64,000 nt of DNA from Bacillota bacterium (GCA_023397655.1 JAEWTW010000017.1:196470-260469), one strand, 5' to 3'. Positions 34,432-43,544 are shown, counted from the first letter of the stretch. Notes: generated from the letters alone by a model not told the origin. A program made the numbers and translations.

Positions 34432-34896
34432 TCATCGCATGCCTTCAAAACCCTGCTGACGAAGCGCCTCGTAAAGAATAATGCTGACAGCGTTGGACAG
34501 ATTAAGCGAGCGCAGCTCCGGTTTCATCGGTATGCGTATTGCCTCCCCCACGCCGGAGAATATCAGCTCTTCAGGCAAGCCCTTCGTTTCTTTGCCAAAT
34601 ATAAGGTAGCTGCCGTCTTCAAAAGCCGTCTCGTGATAGCCGCGGCTGGCTTTGGTGGAACAAAGATAGTACTTCCCTTGCGCGTTGGCAGCAAAAAATG
34701 CATCCAGGTTCTCGTAAACCTGAACGCCCAAATGCGGCCAGTAGTCCAGACCGGCGCGCTTCAGTTGTTTATCGGATATCGAAAAGCCGAGCGGTTCCAC
34801 CAGATGAAGGCGGGCGCCCGTCACAGCGCAGGTGCGCGCGATGTTGCCGGTATTAGCCGGAATTTCGGGTTCCACCAGCACGATATGAAAAGACAT
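34432..34896 (-). CDS. trmL: tRNA (cytidine(34)-2'-O)-methyltransferase
   Basis: A 154-residue SPOUT-family enzyme that 2'-O-methylates the wobble base of tRNA-Leu. Features are the N-terminal HIVLVEPEIPANTGNIARTC, the IFGKETKGLP motif near residue 100, and the trefoil-knot segment RSLNLSNAVSIILYEALRQ near the C-terminus. The length is normal (about 155). The start at 34896 is preferred over the ATG two codons upstream because GGGGG then sits at proper spacing. It is a solitary gene. Confidence 0.94.
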   Translation of the reverse strand: MSFHIVLVEPEIPANTGNIARTCAVTGARLHLVEPLGFSISDKQLKRAGLDYWPHLGVQVYENLDAFFAANAQGKYYLCSTKASRGYHETAFEDGSYLIFGKETKGLPEELIFSGVGEAIRIPMKPELRSLNLSNAVSIILYEALRQQGFEGMR

Positions 34897-35013
34897 CCTC
34901 ATCCCCCTGTTCTAATGACGTTCCGCATGATTATATAAAATATCACGCGCCGTTTCAACAGAGGATTGCAGGATGTCAGAGATAAACGCCGGTTTACCGG
35001 CTGTTAGTTAATA

Positions 35014-35238
35014 TCAGTTGAATGCGGACGGAAATACCTTTACCAGCTCACCGCCGTGCAGCACTGAATCCATGCTGCATTTCTTGCCGTCCACCACGAT
35101 GATCCCCGCCATGTCCACCGGGAATTTGACCTGTTTCAGTACGTCGATAACTTTCTTGTCGTTGCATATCTCGCACTGCACCACCTGCTTGGACAAGAAT
35201 CTGTCGAGTCCGCTCTTCAGCTTGAGTGTCACTGTCAT
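35014..35238 (-). CDS. MoaD/ThiS-like beta-grasp protein without terminal Gly-Gly
   Basis: A 74-residue protein resembling the ubiquitin-like sulphur carriers ThiS and MoaD: a short beta-strand start, VIDVLKQVKFPVDMAGIIVVDGK in the middle and LHGGELVKVFPSAFN at the end. True sulphur carriers end in Gly-Gly, the site of adenylation and thiocarboxylation. Here the C-terminus is AFN, so it cannot work in that way without change. It also has a CEICND Cys pair near residue 22. No thiamine or molybdopterin gene is nearby. The ribosome binding site is AGGAG. Family call is moderate; function unknown. Confidence 0.6.
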   Translation of the reverse strand: MTVTLKLKSGLDRFLSKQVVQCEICNDKKVIDVLKQVKFPVDMAGIIVVDGKKCSMDSVLHGGELVKVFPSAFN

Positions 35239-35425
35239 AACTGTCTCCTATGCTGCTTTCATTCAGACTTTATGCTTAGTATAATCAGAATATATTGCTT
35301 TGGTTCAGAAAACCGCAATGCAATCATTCTATCGCGACAAAGAACGGATTGTAAAGCGATTTTTATGCTATATATGTTAAGTTTATGTTACAATATGACA
35401 GGCATTTATATGGATTACCTGCTTG

Positions 35426-36034
35426 TTATGTCTCTTTTTTACCGGAAATAATATATAAATCGGCGGTGTCGATACTGATATCAATGGTAAATAACGGTTC
35501 GAACCAGTGCATCTCCTGATTTGCCGGTTCAAGCGGAACGCTGCAGGCGTTTGCCCCTCGCATTTGGTGCACATCATTTATACGGCTTCGCCCGCGGCTG
35601 TGCGCGATGATAAAACGGCCGCCGTCTGCCGCCAACTCATGCGTCTTTCGGGCAAACAAGGCTTTATCGAAAAAATGCGGGTAAGCGTTGTATATGATGA
35701 TGCGGTCAAATCGCGCCGCCTCCAGCGCACAGTAATCCGCCGCTGCCACTGCAAGCCGCGCATCTCTTTGTTTATCGCGCGCCCTTTGTGCCATTTCTTC
35801 AGATATATCCACACCCAGCACAAATTCCGGTTCGGACGCCAGCAGCCACGGGAAAAGCACGCCCGTTCCGCAGCCCACATCAAGCAGCCGCATACCCGGA
35901 TACAGATCGCAAAAGGACAGTATCCGGCTGAGCGTTTCCGGCTCGCATCGCGAGGTGCGGTCCCAATGTCCGGCACGGGCGTTAAAATAGTCTTTGGTCA
36001 AGTTATTGCGCTCCGTATAAAGTTTCGGCGTCAT
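35426..36034 (-). CDS. Class I SAM-dependent methyltransferase
   Basis: A 202-residue Rossmann-fold methyltransferase. Motif I is LLDVGCGTGVLFPWL near residue 50, the acidic end of strand two is in VLGVDISEEM, and motif IV lies near FDRIIIYNAYPHF. It ends in IIAHSRGRSRINDVH, typical of UbiE/Methyltransf_11-type proteins. The substrate is unknown. It is not close to the quinone genes, so a MenG role is not supported by context. A weak AAGGA ribosome binding site precedes the ATG. It is divergent from the flippase gene. Confidence 0.82.
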   Translation of the reverse strand: MTPKLYTERNNLTKDYFNARAGHWDRTSRCEPETLSRILSFCDLYPGMRLLDVGCGTGVLFPWLLASEPEFVLGVDISEEMAQRARDKQRDARLAVAAADYCALEAARFDRIIIYNAYPHFFDKALFARKTHELAADGGRFIIAHSRGRSRINDVHQMRGANACSVPLEPANQEMHWFEPLFTIDISIDTADLYIISGKKET

Positions 36035-36195
36035 GGCATGGACATCCTTGTAGGTGATCGGAACCTGAGTTGTTCAACCGTTACAGCGATGCAGCTTAGC
36101 CTCAATCCGCAGTTCCCGCATGAACTATACACTGTTTGATTATATATAGAATGAAGTTTCCCCGCAATGCCAGAATTCTTTTAACGTGAATGGCA

Positions 36196-36224
36196 TTGGC
36201 AAAACAATGGTTTTATAATATAAT
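36196..36224 (+). promoter_or_regulatory. Promoter of the flippase-mazG operon
   Basis: TTGGCA (36196-36201), 17-bp spacer, consensus TATAAT (36219-36224), about 55 bp before the start codon. Confidence 0.6.
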
Positions 36225-36279
36225 TCAAAAGATATAAGACAATTAGTAAATTTATACATCTCAGGATGGGAGTATAGTT

Positions 36280-37911
36280 ATGACCAAAGGGCAAAGAAGT
36301 TTTGTAAAGGGCGCGGCGATATTAGGTATTGCAGGATTGTTCGTGAAAATAATCGGCGCCATATTCCGCATACCTTTGAGCAACATCATCGGCACCGAAG
36401 GCATGGCCAGCTATCAAGTCGCCTATCCCATCTATGCGGCGCTTGTCGTGATCTCCACAGCCGGCCTGCCCACCGCAATATCCCGCATGGTGTCTGAACG
36501 CGTTTCCGTCGGCGACCATCGCGGTGCCCACAAGGTTTTTCAAACCGCGTTTAAGGTGCTGCTGTTGATCGGCATTGTTTCCACCGTCGTCATGCTGGGG
36601 GTTGCCGGTCCGGTGGCCAATGCCGCCAAAATACCGGAAGCGAAGCTCTCATTGCAGATGATCGCCCCGGCACTGCTGTTTGTCTCATTGCTCTCCGCTT
36701 ACCGTGGCTACTTCCAGGGCCTGCAGCTGATGATGCCCACCGCAATGACCCAGATCGTGGAACAGCTGATCAAGCTGGGTGCCGGCTTATATTTTGCTTC
36801 TCTGTGGTGGACGCCTCAGGCTCCGCATCTGGGCGCAGCCGGCGCACTGCTGGGCGTTTCTCTGTCTGAGGTTGTTGCGCTGCTGCTGATCATCATTTTG
36901 TATAATCGAAAGAAACATGAGATACGGGATAAGCGGCGCATGCTGCCTAACACTGAATATAAAGCGAAACGATCAATACTGGCTGATCTCGCCGTTATAG
37001 CGCTGCCCATCGCGCTGGGCGGCTGCATCATGCCGCTGGTGGGCGCTGCCGACACTTTTATTATTACCAATCAGATGGCGGGCATGGACTATTCCGCTTA
37101 TAACCCCCTCACACCCAAAGCCAACTATGGCGTGCTGACCGGTCTTGTCAATCCGCTGATCAATATGCCGGCAGTGTTGTCGCTGGCGCTGTGCATGAGC
37201 CTTGTTCCCGCCATATCCGAAGCCCGTGCGCTGAACAACCAGTCCATGGTCAGCGCACGCTCCGCGATGGGCTTTAAGCTGGGGCTGCTGATCGGCTTGC
37301 CCTGCGCCGTCGGCATGTATCTGCTGGCCGAGCCGATCATTCATCTGCTGTACGCATCCGACAAGATCAGCGCCGCGGAAATCGCCGTGGGCGGTGAGCT
37401 GCTGCGAATCCTTGCCATCGGCGTGCTCTTCCTCACGATGCTGCAGACGATGACGGGCATACTGCAGGGCTCGGGGCACCAGTTCGTGCCGCTCTTCAAT
37501 CTGCTCATCGGCGCGCTTGTCAAGGTGGTCTTGAGCATCGTGCTCATCCGCATCCCCTCCCTTAACATCAACGGCGCTGCCATCGGCACCGCCGCCTGCT
37601 ACGGTATTGCCGCCGTGCTGAACGTGATTTCCGTCGCGCGGCTCACCAAGCCGGATATACGCTTTTTCTCCGGCTTCATCATGCCGCTGCTGTCCACCGC
37701 CGCAATGGGCTTGGTCACGTATATGCTGTACAGGGTTATGTCCGCAAGCCACGGCAACACATCGTCGGTGCTGGTGTCCATTTTGGCAGCCGTGCTGGTG
37801 TATGTCGTGATGCTGTTTGTCACAGGCTCGCTCAAACAAACGGATATGGAATACATTCCCGGCGGTGGCCGCATCACAAAAGCAATGAACAAACTCGGTT
37901 TCTGGAGATAA
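36280..37911 (+). CDS. SpoVB/MurJ-type lipid flippase (YabM-like)
   Basis: A 543-residue multi-pass membrane protein of the MOP exporter superfamily. It begins KGAAILGIAGLFVKIIGAIFRIPLSNIIG, the usual start of SpoVB, YtgP and YabM proteins, and shows about 14 hydrophobic segments. Relatives flip lipid-linked cell-wall or polysaccharide precursors across the membrane; SpoVB is needed for spore cortex. It is followed after 4 bp by mazG, matching the yabM-yabN order of Bacillus. The ribosome binding site is GGGAG and a good promoter lies upstream. Which precursor is flipped is not determined. Confidence 0.88.
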   Translation: MTKGQRSFVKGAAILGIAGLFVKIIGAIFRIPLSNIIGTEGMASYQVAYPIYAALVVISTAGLPTAISRMVSERVSVGDHRGAHKVFQTAFKVLLLIGIVSTVVMLGVAGPVANAAKIPEAKLSLQMIAPALLFVSLLSAYRGYFQGLQLMMPTAMTQIVEQLIKLGAGLYFASLWWTPQAPHLGAAGALLGVSLSEVVALLLIIILYNRKKHEIRDKRRMLPNTEYKAKRSILADLAVIALPIALGGCIMPLVGAADTFIITNQMAGMDYSAYNPLTPKANYGVLTGLVNPLINMPAVLSLALCMSLVPAISEARALNNQSMVSARSAMGFKLGLLIGLPCAVGMYLLAEPIIHLLYASDKISAAEIAVGGELLRILAIGVLFLTMLQTMTGILQGSGHQFVPLFNLLIGALVKVVLSIVLIRIPSLNINGAAIGTAACYGIAAVLNVISVARLTKPDIRFFSGFIMPLLSTAAMGLVTYMLYRVMSASHGNTSSVLVSILAAVLVYVVMLFVTGSLKQTDMEYIPGGGRITKAMNKLGFWR

Positions 37912-37915
37912 ACGC

Positions 37916-39325
37916 ATGCACATCACCATCGCCGGGATGAGCCCGGACGGATACATGAACGATAAGGTACTGGCGGCTGTAAAGAGCGCAAGCTCCGTTG
38001 TACTGCAGACACTGCGCGCGGGCAATCCCCCGCCGGATATGGTGTACGACACATTGGACAGCCTCTACGACACATCTGACGACTTCGATGCACTCACGGA
38101 CACCGCCTGCGGCCGGCTCAGTCACGACGGGTTGCTGTTTGTGACGCTGGGCGACTTCTGCCACAACCGTATCGCCGCGGCCCTTGTGCGCCGTGTGCTG
38201 GATGCGGGCGGTACCGTCAGCACGATTCCATATGCAGACCCTGCGTTGAGCTCAGCTTTCGCTTCCGGCCTTTTGGATGGCGCTTCGGGCGTGTCCATTC
38301 ACCCGGCTTCTTCTTTCACCCGCGTCAGCGACACCAGCATGGCGCTGGTCATCAGCGAGATCGACAGCCGCTTACTCGCATCCGACGTCAAGCTGAAGCT
38401 CGCAGGCAGCTACGGAGACGAATATCCTGTATTCCTCGTGGATACACGCAGCGGAAAAGGCGAAAACATTTTGCTTTGTCAGCTTGACGGCGCGCCTTCC
38501 TACGGTTATTATACTAGCGTGGTAATCGTTCCCTGCCAGATAGTGCACAAAAGCAGGTTCCTTTTCACGGACCTGGTGGACGTCATGGCAAAGCTGCGTT
38601 CGCGCAGCGGCTGCCCATGGGACAAGGCTCAAACGCATGTCAGCCTGAAGCGGTATCTTATCGAAGAAGGCTATGAGGTGCTTGAGGCGATCGACAACGA
38701 GGACTTGGACGCGCTCTACGACGAGTTGGGCGATGTGCTGCTGCAGGTGGTGTTCCATGCCCGTATCGGCGAGCAGCAGGGCGAGTTCGACATCAGCGAC
38801 GTGACCACAGCGATATGCCGCAAAATGATATCCCGGCACACCCACATATTTGGCGACGCTGTTGCGGATACGCCGCAGGATGTGGTGAACAACTGGGAAC
38901 AGATCAAAAAGGATGAGCGCGGCCAGCAGTCGCAGACGGATGTGCTCATGAGTGTGCCCAAAAGCATGCCGGGGCTGATGCGTAGCGGTAAGGTGCAGCA
39001 CAAGGCGGCACATGTGGGTTTCGACTTTCCCGATGCGGCGCAGGCAATGGACAAGCTTCGGGAGGAAATGGCCGAAGTGATGGCCGAGACGGACAAGGAC
39101 GCACTGACCGAAGAATGCGGTGATCTGCTGTTTGCCGCCGTCAATGTGGTGAGGTTGCTGGGTGTGGAGCCGGAAACGGCAATGCAGAAAGCCACGGACA
39201 AGTTTATCGCGAGGTTCGCGCTGGTGGAAAGATTGGCGGATGAGCGCCATGTGGACATGCAGCATTGCGGCATTGAAATGCTGGATACGCTGTGGAATGA
39301 AGCCAAGGCGATGCTTAAGCAGTAA
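37916..39325 (+). CDS. mazG: MazG nucleotide pyrophosphohydrolase with N-terminal methylase-like domain (YabN-type)
   Basis: A 469-residue two-domain protein. The C-terminal part (from about residue 215) is MazG: LRSRSGCPWDKAQTHVSLKRYL, then EEGYEVLEAIDNED and ELGDVLLQVVFHA, which hold the Mg-binding Glu/Asp residues, with a second MazG unit near 370-400 (LREEMAEVMAE, EECGDLLFAAVN). MazG hydrolyses nucleoside triphosphates to monophosphates. The N-terminal 210 residues resemble the tetrapyrrole (corrin/porphyrin) methylase fold of YabN but are diverged: the usual GLGPGD loop reads GMSPDGY, so methylation is doubtful. It follows the flippase as in Bacillus. Confidence 0.9.
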   Translation: MHITIAGMSPDGYMNDKVLAAVKSASSVVLQTLRAGNPPPDMVYDTLDSLYDTSDDFDALTDTACGRLSHDGLLFVTLGDFCHNRIAAALVRRVLDAGGTVSTIPYADPALSSAFASGLLDGASGVSIHPASSFTRVSDTSMALVISEIDSRLLASDVKLKLAGSYGDEYPVFLVDTRSGKGENILLCQLDGAPSYGYYTSVVIVPCQIVHKSRFLFTDLVDVMAKLRSRSGCPWDKAQTHVSLKRYLIEEGYEVLEAIDNEDLDALYDELGDVLLQVVFHARIGEQQGEFDISDVTTAICRKMISRHTHIFGDAVADTPQDVVNNWEQIKKDERGQQSQTDVLMSVPKSMPGLMRSGKVQHKAAHVGFDFPDAAQAMDKLREEMAEVMAETDKDALTEECGDLLFAAVNVVRLLGVEPETAMQKATDKFIARFALVERLADERHVDMQHCGIEMLDTLWNEAKAMLKQ

Positions 39326-39421
39326 AAGGCTCAATGTGTATTAATGGGGTAACAGTTTGAGAGGGCCAAAAGTTTTTCCGCCCGACAAACTCAAATATAA
39401 ATATTCAGGAGGAAACATTAA

Positions 39422-39697
39422 ATGAACAAAACAGAATTAGTGGCAGCAGTTGCCGAAAAAGCTCAACTCTCCAAGAAGGACACCGATGCAGCCCTCGCTG
39501 CTCTGGTTGATGTGATCGGAAGCACGCTGGCCGGTGGCGACAAGGTTCAGTGGACAGGTTTTGGCTCCTATGAGCTCCGTCAGAGAGCCGCCAGAAAAGG
39601 CGTGAACCCGGCGACTGGCGCTCAGATCGACATCCCCGCTTCAAGCGCTCCGGCTTTCAAACCCGGCAAAGCGTTCAAAGACATGGTCAGCAAATAA
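39422..39697 (+). CDS. hup: HU-family DNA-binding protein
   Basis: A 91-residue histone-like protein that bends and compacts DNA as a dimer. It starts MNKTELVAAVAEKAQLSKKD, has the GFGSYELRQRAARKGVNPATG arm region with the DNA-contacting Arg and Pro residues, and ends AFKPGKAFKDMV, all typical of HU. The ribosome binding site is AGGAGG and a strong terminator follows. It lies just after mazG, as HU genes do in several clostridial yab clusters. Confidence 0.96.
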   Translation: MNKTELVAAVAEKAQLSKKDTDAALAALVDVIGSTLAGGDKVQWTGFGSYELRQRAARKGVNPATGAQIDIPASSAPAFKPGKAFKDMVSK

Positions 39698-39740
39698 GCG
39701 GACGCCAATTCTAGAAACTTTCCAGGATTATAAAACGCTT

Positions 39741-39779
39741 AAAAAAGAGCGCGGTAACTTTCGCGCTCTTTTTCTTTTT
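39741..39779 (+). terminator. Terminator of the HU gene
   Basis: AAAAAAGAGCGCG / CGCGCTCTTTTTC stem with an 8-nt loop, then CTTTTTT. Confidence 0.88.
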
Positions 39780-39903
39780 TAATGATTGTTCAGTTCACAT
39801 AAGTTTAACATTGCGTCATACGGTTTCATGATATATTCTATTAGTGAAGACTGCCGTCATAATGCTGTTTCGGTTATTATAACGGCTAAGGAGTATCAAC
39901 GAT

Positions 39904-41106
39904 TTGAAAAAGCCATCAAAATCCTCCGGTGGATTCAAGATATTGGCGCAGTATGTACTGCTTGTTATTTATCAGGCCACTTTCGGCCTTTTCGTGAGGC
40001 TGCGCTACAATCTTCACCGTGCCGGCCTTTCCCCCATACCCAAAAAAGGGCCGTTTTTTTTGCTGGGAAACCATACGAACAACTTTGACGGGCTGTTTAT
40101 ACAGTGTCTGTTTCCCCGCCCCATCCGGTTTGTGGTGACCGACGGCATGTTCAAAAAAAAGGTGCTTGCGCGCCTGCTTAATCTCGTTGATTACATTCCC
40201 AAGCGCAAATCCGTGAGCGATGTAGCCGCGATACGCAAGATTATCAATCTTGTCAAACAGGGCGGCATCGTGGGCATATTCCCCGAAGGAGGCCGTAATT
40301 GGGACGGCATGACCGGTCCCATCACACCGGCAACGTTCAGGCTGATCGAGATGCTGAAAATACCCGTCGTTGTGGCAAATATACGCGGCGGTTACCTTTC
40401 AGAGCCGCGCTGGGCTGACAACAAACGGCGCGGCCGCGTTGACGTGCATCTAAAAACCGTAATTGAAGCGGGCAGCTCCCTCAGCGCCTCAGAGATAGAA
40501 AAAAAGATCGTTGATTCTCTAGCGCACAACGAATACGACTGGCAGCTCGAAGCCAGAGTTCCTTTCCGGGGACGCGGGTTGTGCAAGGGAATAGAACGCC
40601 TGATGTTTATTTGCCCGGTTTGCGGCGCGCTCGGTACGGTGATGTCTTCCGATAAGGATGCCTGGTGTACGTCCTGCCAGTCGCGTTTTACACTGGACGT
40701 TTACGGTTTCCTGCATTCACAAAGCGCCCCTCTACCCTCGGACAGGCTGGATATCATCCACAGCCGCCAGCTTTCGCGGCTTGAATCGCTTTTTGATTCA
40801 CAGCCGCAAACCACCCGCCTGCTGGCCGATCAAGGCTGCATATTGCTCAGCTCCAACAAACGGGAAGACGCGTTTATGCCCATCGACAGCGGCACGGCCA
40901 TATTGACACGAGACCAGATCATCATCGGCCGATTCGGCTTTGATCTGGCCAAGATGTCTGGTATTAATGTTTATTTTAAAAGCCACCTCGAATTCAAATA
41001 TCAGTCCGTCGATTACCGTATCGGTTTTGAAAGCCCGCATGTGTCAGTTTATAAATGGCAATGCGCTGTTGAGTTGGCGAAGAAGAGGATATCAGCTGAA
41101 GAATGA
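39904..41106 (+). CDS. PlsC-like acyltransferase with a zinc-ribbon C-terminal region
   Basis: A 400-residue protein. Residues 1-210 form a 1-acylglycerol-3-phosphate acyltransferase-like domain, with the HX4D motif in GNHTNNFDG near residue 55 and the FPEGGRNWDG motif near 125 (related to EGTRS). Unlike normal PlsC (about 200-250 residues) it continues with a four-cysteine ribbon, CPVCG...CTSCQ near residues 238-260, and a C-terminal region of about 140 residues that I do not recognise. The start is TTG at 39904 with AAGGAG. It overlaps the following transporter gene by 4 bp (ATGA). It probably acylates a lysolipid or related acceptor at the membrane; the extra domain may bind metal or a partner. 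Confidence 0.8.
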   Translation: MKKPSKSSGGFKILAQYVLLVIYQATFGLFVRLRYNLHRAGLSPIPKKGPFFLLGNHTNNFDGLFIQCLFPRPIRFVVTDGMFKKKVLARLLNLVDYIPKRKSVSDVAAIRKIINLVKQGGIVGIFPEGGRNWDGMTGPITPATFRLIEMLKIPVVVANIRGGYLSEPRWADNKRRGRVDVHLKTVIEAGSSLSASEIEKKIVDSLAHNEYDWQLEARVPFRGRGLCKGIERLMFICPVCGALGTVMSSDKDAWCTSCQSRFTLDVYGFLHSQSAPLPSDRLDIIHSRQLSRLESLFDSQPQTTRLLADQGCILLSSNKREDAFMPIDSGTAILTRDQIIIGRFGFDLAKMSGINVYFKSHLEFKYQSVDYRIGFESPHVSVYKWQCAVELAKKRISAEE

Positions 41107-42548
41107 GCAATAAAGCATCAAGCTGTGATGCAGCAACGAAACATAAGATACCCATTGGTGTGAAACTGGGCTACGGCATCGGGACTCTCGGATATGCGAT
41201 ACCTTTTCAGCTGCTGTCCGGATTCTTTCTGTTTTACTGCACCACAGTGCTCGGAATTTCTGGCGCTCTGGCGGGTACGTTGATTTCCGTCAGCACCGTC
41301 TGGGATGCCGTGACCGACCCCGTAATGGGCTATATCTCCGATCATACGGACAGAAAGATACTGTTCGGGCGGCGCCTGTTTTTTATTTTCATCGGTGCGA
41401 TAGGTCTCGCGTTGGTCAACTTTTTTCTCTGGCGGGTGGACCCGCAGCTGCGCGGTGCCGACGCGGGCACTGTCAAGCTCATCTGGGTGGCGGCGCTCCT
41501 GCTGCTGCTCAAAACGCTTTCCACCGTATACACCACGCCTTATCTGGCGCTGGGCGCGGAGCTTTCCAGCGATTACAATGAGCGCAACACGGTACAGTCG
41601 TACCGGACAGCTTTCTTCTTTCTCGGCTTTATATTTCCGTCAGTGATTGGCATGGCCGTGTTTTTCCGGCCGACAGAACAGTATCCCAACGGACTGATGA
41701 ACCCGAACGCGTATGCCTCCATGGGTCTGACCGCGACGATCATCACACTGGTCTGTGCAGCCATCTGCCTCGCGCTTACATATAAACACCGCTGCGTTTA
41801 CACGCCCCCTAAGGTCAAGAGGAATCCCATTGTGGGTCTGTATAAGGAAATTGTTGAGGCGCTGAAGCTTGCAGATTTTCGCAATATCAGTCTCTCGCTG
41901 TTGTTTATCAACATGGCGATGGGTATCGTCAGCGCGGTGGGCATGTACGTTTTTACCTTCACCTTCGGATTTGCGAGCAGACAGATCGCGCTGATTTTCG
42001 GTGTGTTGTTTGCTATGGCACTGCTCGCGCAGCCCGTCTGGGTTCTCATCGCAAACAAATTCGACAAGCGGCGGTCGCTCCTCATTTGCCTGTCTGCCAA
42101 TCTGGCGGTATCCGCGCTGTTCGTCCTCTATGTGATCACAAACGCATGGATCGCGGACCACTATCTGATGGTGCTGCCGCTGGCAATACTGATCGGCTTC
42201 TCAATGGGAGGCAGCATCGCTCTACCCTACTCCATGATATCAGATACCATCGACAAGGACGCATACGAATCCGGTGCGCGCAAGGAGGGCGTATTCTACG
42301 GATGCGCCACATTCATGTATAAGCTGTCCCAGTCGATGTCGACTCTCTTTGTGGGAGCAATGCTGGATATCATCCGCTTTGATTCAAATACCGTTCAGGC
42401 CCCAGCCATCTATTTGAAGCTGGGTCTGATACTGCCCGGAGGCTTTTTGATCTGCTTCACCCTCGCGCTGCTGTTCGCCCGTAAATATACGCTGAACCGC
42501 GAGGAGGTCACACGATACCAGAAGGAAATGGAGAGCTCTCAAAAATAA
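41103..42548 (+). CDS. GPH-family cation symporter (MelB-like)
   Basis: A 481-residue, 12-helix transporter of the glycoside-pentoside-hexuronide:cation symporter family within MFS. The signature WDAVTDPVMGYISDHT near residue 62 matches the family, with LGAELSSDYNERNTVQSYR near 155 and YSMISDTIDKDAYESGARKEGVFYG in the C-terminal half. Members import sugars or glycosides with Na+ or H+. It overlaps the acyltransferase gene by 4 bp and so is translationally coupled, an odd partnership. Its last 41 bp overlap the end of the converging ppx gene. A lipid-related substrate, as in related MFSD2A-type carriers, cannot be excluded given the acyltransferase partner. Confidence 0.85.
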   Translation: MSNKASSCDAATKHKIPIGVKLGYGIGTLGYAIPFQLLSGFFLFYCTTVLGISGALAGTLISVSTVWDAVTDPVMGYISDHTDRKILFGRRLFFIFIGAIGLALVNFFLWRVDPQLRGADAGTVKLIWVAALLLLLKTLSTVYTTPYLALGAELSSDYNERNTVQSYRTAFFFLGFIFPSVIGMAVFFRPTEQYPNGLMNPNAYASMGLTATIITLVCAAICLALTYKHRCVYTPPKVKRNPIVGLYKEIVEALKLADFRNISLSLLFINMAMGIVSAVGMYVFTFTFGFASRQIALIFGVLFAMALLAQPVWVLIANKFDKRRSLLICLSANLAVSALFVLYVITNAWIADHYLMVLPLAILIGFSMGGSIALPYSMISDTIDKDAYESGARKEGVFYGCATFMYKLSQSMSTLFVGAMLDIIRFDSNTVQAPAIYLKLGLILPGGFLICFTLALLFARKYTLNREEVTRYQKEMESSQK

Positions 42549-43431
42549 GCCCCAGATGCAGCTTGAGATAGCCCTCCAGATTGTCGCTGTCGCTCACGAC
42601 GATGCGCTCTGCGCCTGACGCCCTCATGAATTCGCAGCACAGCATCGCCCCAAACACGATCACATCCGCCTTTTTCTCTTCCAAACCGATGAGCCTTTTT
42701 CTCTCTTCCTTCGTTTTGCTCATCAGCATGCTTTCTATGTTCGCCACCGTTTGTAGATTCAGCACATGCCCGTGAACCTTACCGGCATCGTATTCAGTCA
42801 GTTTCAAGTCAATCGCCGCCAAAGCCGTGGCTGTCCCACCGATCGCAGTGTATGTGAACCCCTCTGCCTTGGGTATGCTTATGAACACGCTCCTGATATA
42901 GTCTCGCGCGGCTTCGAACGCCGCCGGGTCCGCGTCGTCCGCCGAAGGAAACATCTGCAGCAGCCGTACGGTGCCGATCTGAAAGCTGCGCTGATATGCA
43001 GGTTCCCGCATCGTGCCTGTCATCACCTCGGTGCTGCCGCCGCCGATGTCGAACATGCCGCCGAAGCCTTCTATGCAGCCGGCAAAGCCGAGCTGCGCTT
43101 CCCTGTCGCCGGATACGATAACTATACTGACGCCGCACTCCCGCCGGATATAATCGGTGAATTCATTGCTGTTCTCCGCGTCGCGCATGGCGCTGGTCGC
43201 AAAGCACAGGAATTGCTCAGCCTGCTGCTCCCTGCTTATTTCAAGGAACTCCAGCAGCGCCTGACGCGTACGCTCCATCGCCGCAGGCACGATGATGTGT
43301 CTGTCCACCATGCCCTCACCCACCCTGATAAGCCTGAGCGTTTTATATTCAGCGACGACCGCGCTGCCTTCGATGCGCGCCGTCATCAACCTAGCCGAGT
43401 TTGTCCCAATATCCACAACCGCGTATTTCAT
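42508..43431 (-). CDS. Ppx/GppA-family phosphatase
   Basis: A 307-residue protein of the actin-like ATPase fold. The phosphate-1 loop is VVDIGTNSARLM at residues 4-15, the phosphate-2 segment is FDIGGGSTEV near 132, and a catalytic Glu is expected near ATSAMRDAENS. Members hydrolyse polyphosphate (Ppx) or pppGpp (GppA). At 307 residues it is the short form without the C-terminal HD-like domain. The ribosome binding site is CGGAGGA. Its 3' end overlaps the end of the transporter gene on the other strand by 41 bp. Which substrate it uses cannot be told. Confidence 0.9.
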   Translation of the reverse strand: MKYAVVDIGTNSARLMTARIEGSAVVAEYKTLRLIRVGEGMVDRHIIVPAAMERTRQALLEFLEISREQQAEQFLCFATSAMRDAENSNEFTDYIRRECGVSIVIVSGDREAQLGFAGCIEGFGGMFDIGGGSTEVMTGTMREPAYQRSFQIGTVRLLQMFPSADDADPAAFEAARDYIRSVFISIPKAEGFTYTAIGGTATALAAIDLKLTEYDAGKVHGHVLNLQTVANIESMLMSKTKEERKRLIGLEEKKADVIVFGAMLCCEFMRASGAERIVVSDSDNLEGYLKLHLGLIFESSPFPSGIV

Positions 43432-43511
43432 TGATGTCCTCCGTTCAAGTTGTCCGTCAAAGATTATAGCATAATATCATTAAAAAAAGCGCTCCATTTG
43501 ACTGAAGGCAT

Positions 43512-43532
43512 AAAAAAAGCGCCGAAGCGCTT
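43512..43532 (-). terminator. Terminator of the yabP-yabQ-divIC series
   Basis: On the minus strand AAGCGC TTCG GCGCTT, a UUCG-loop hairpin, followed by TTTTTTA. It lies just past the divIC stop. Confidence 0.85.
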
Positions 43533-43544
43533 ATGTAGTTTCAG

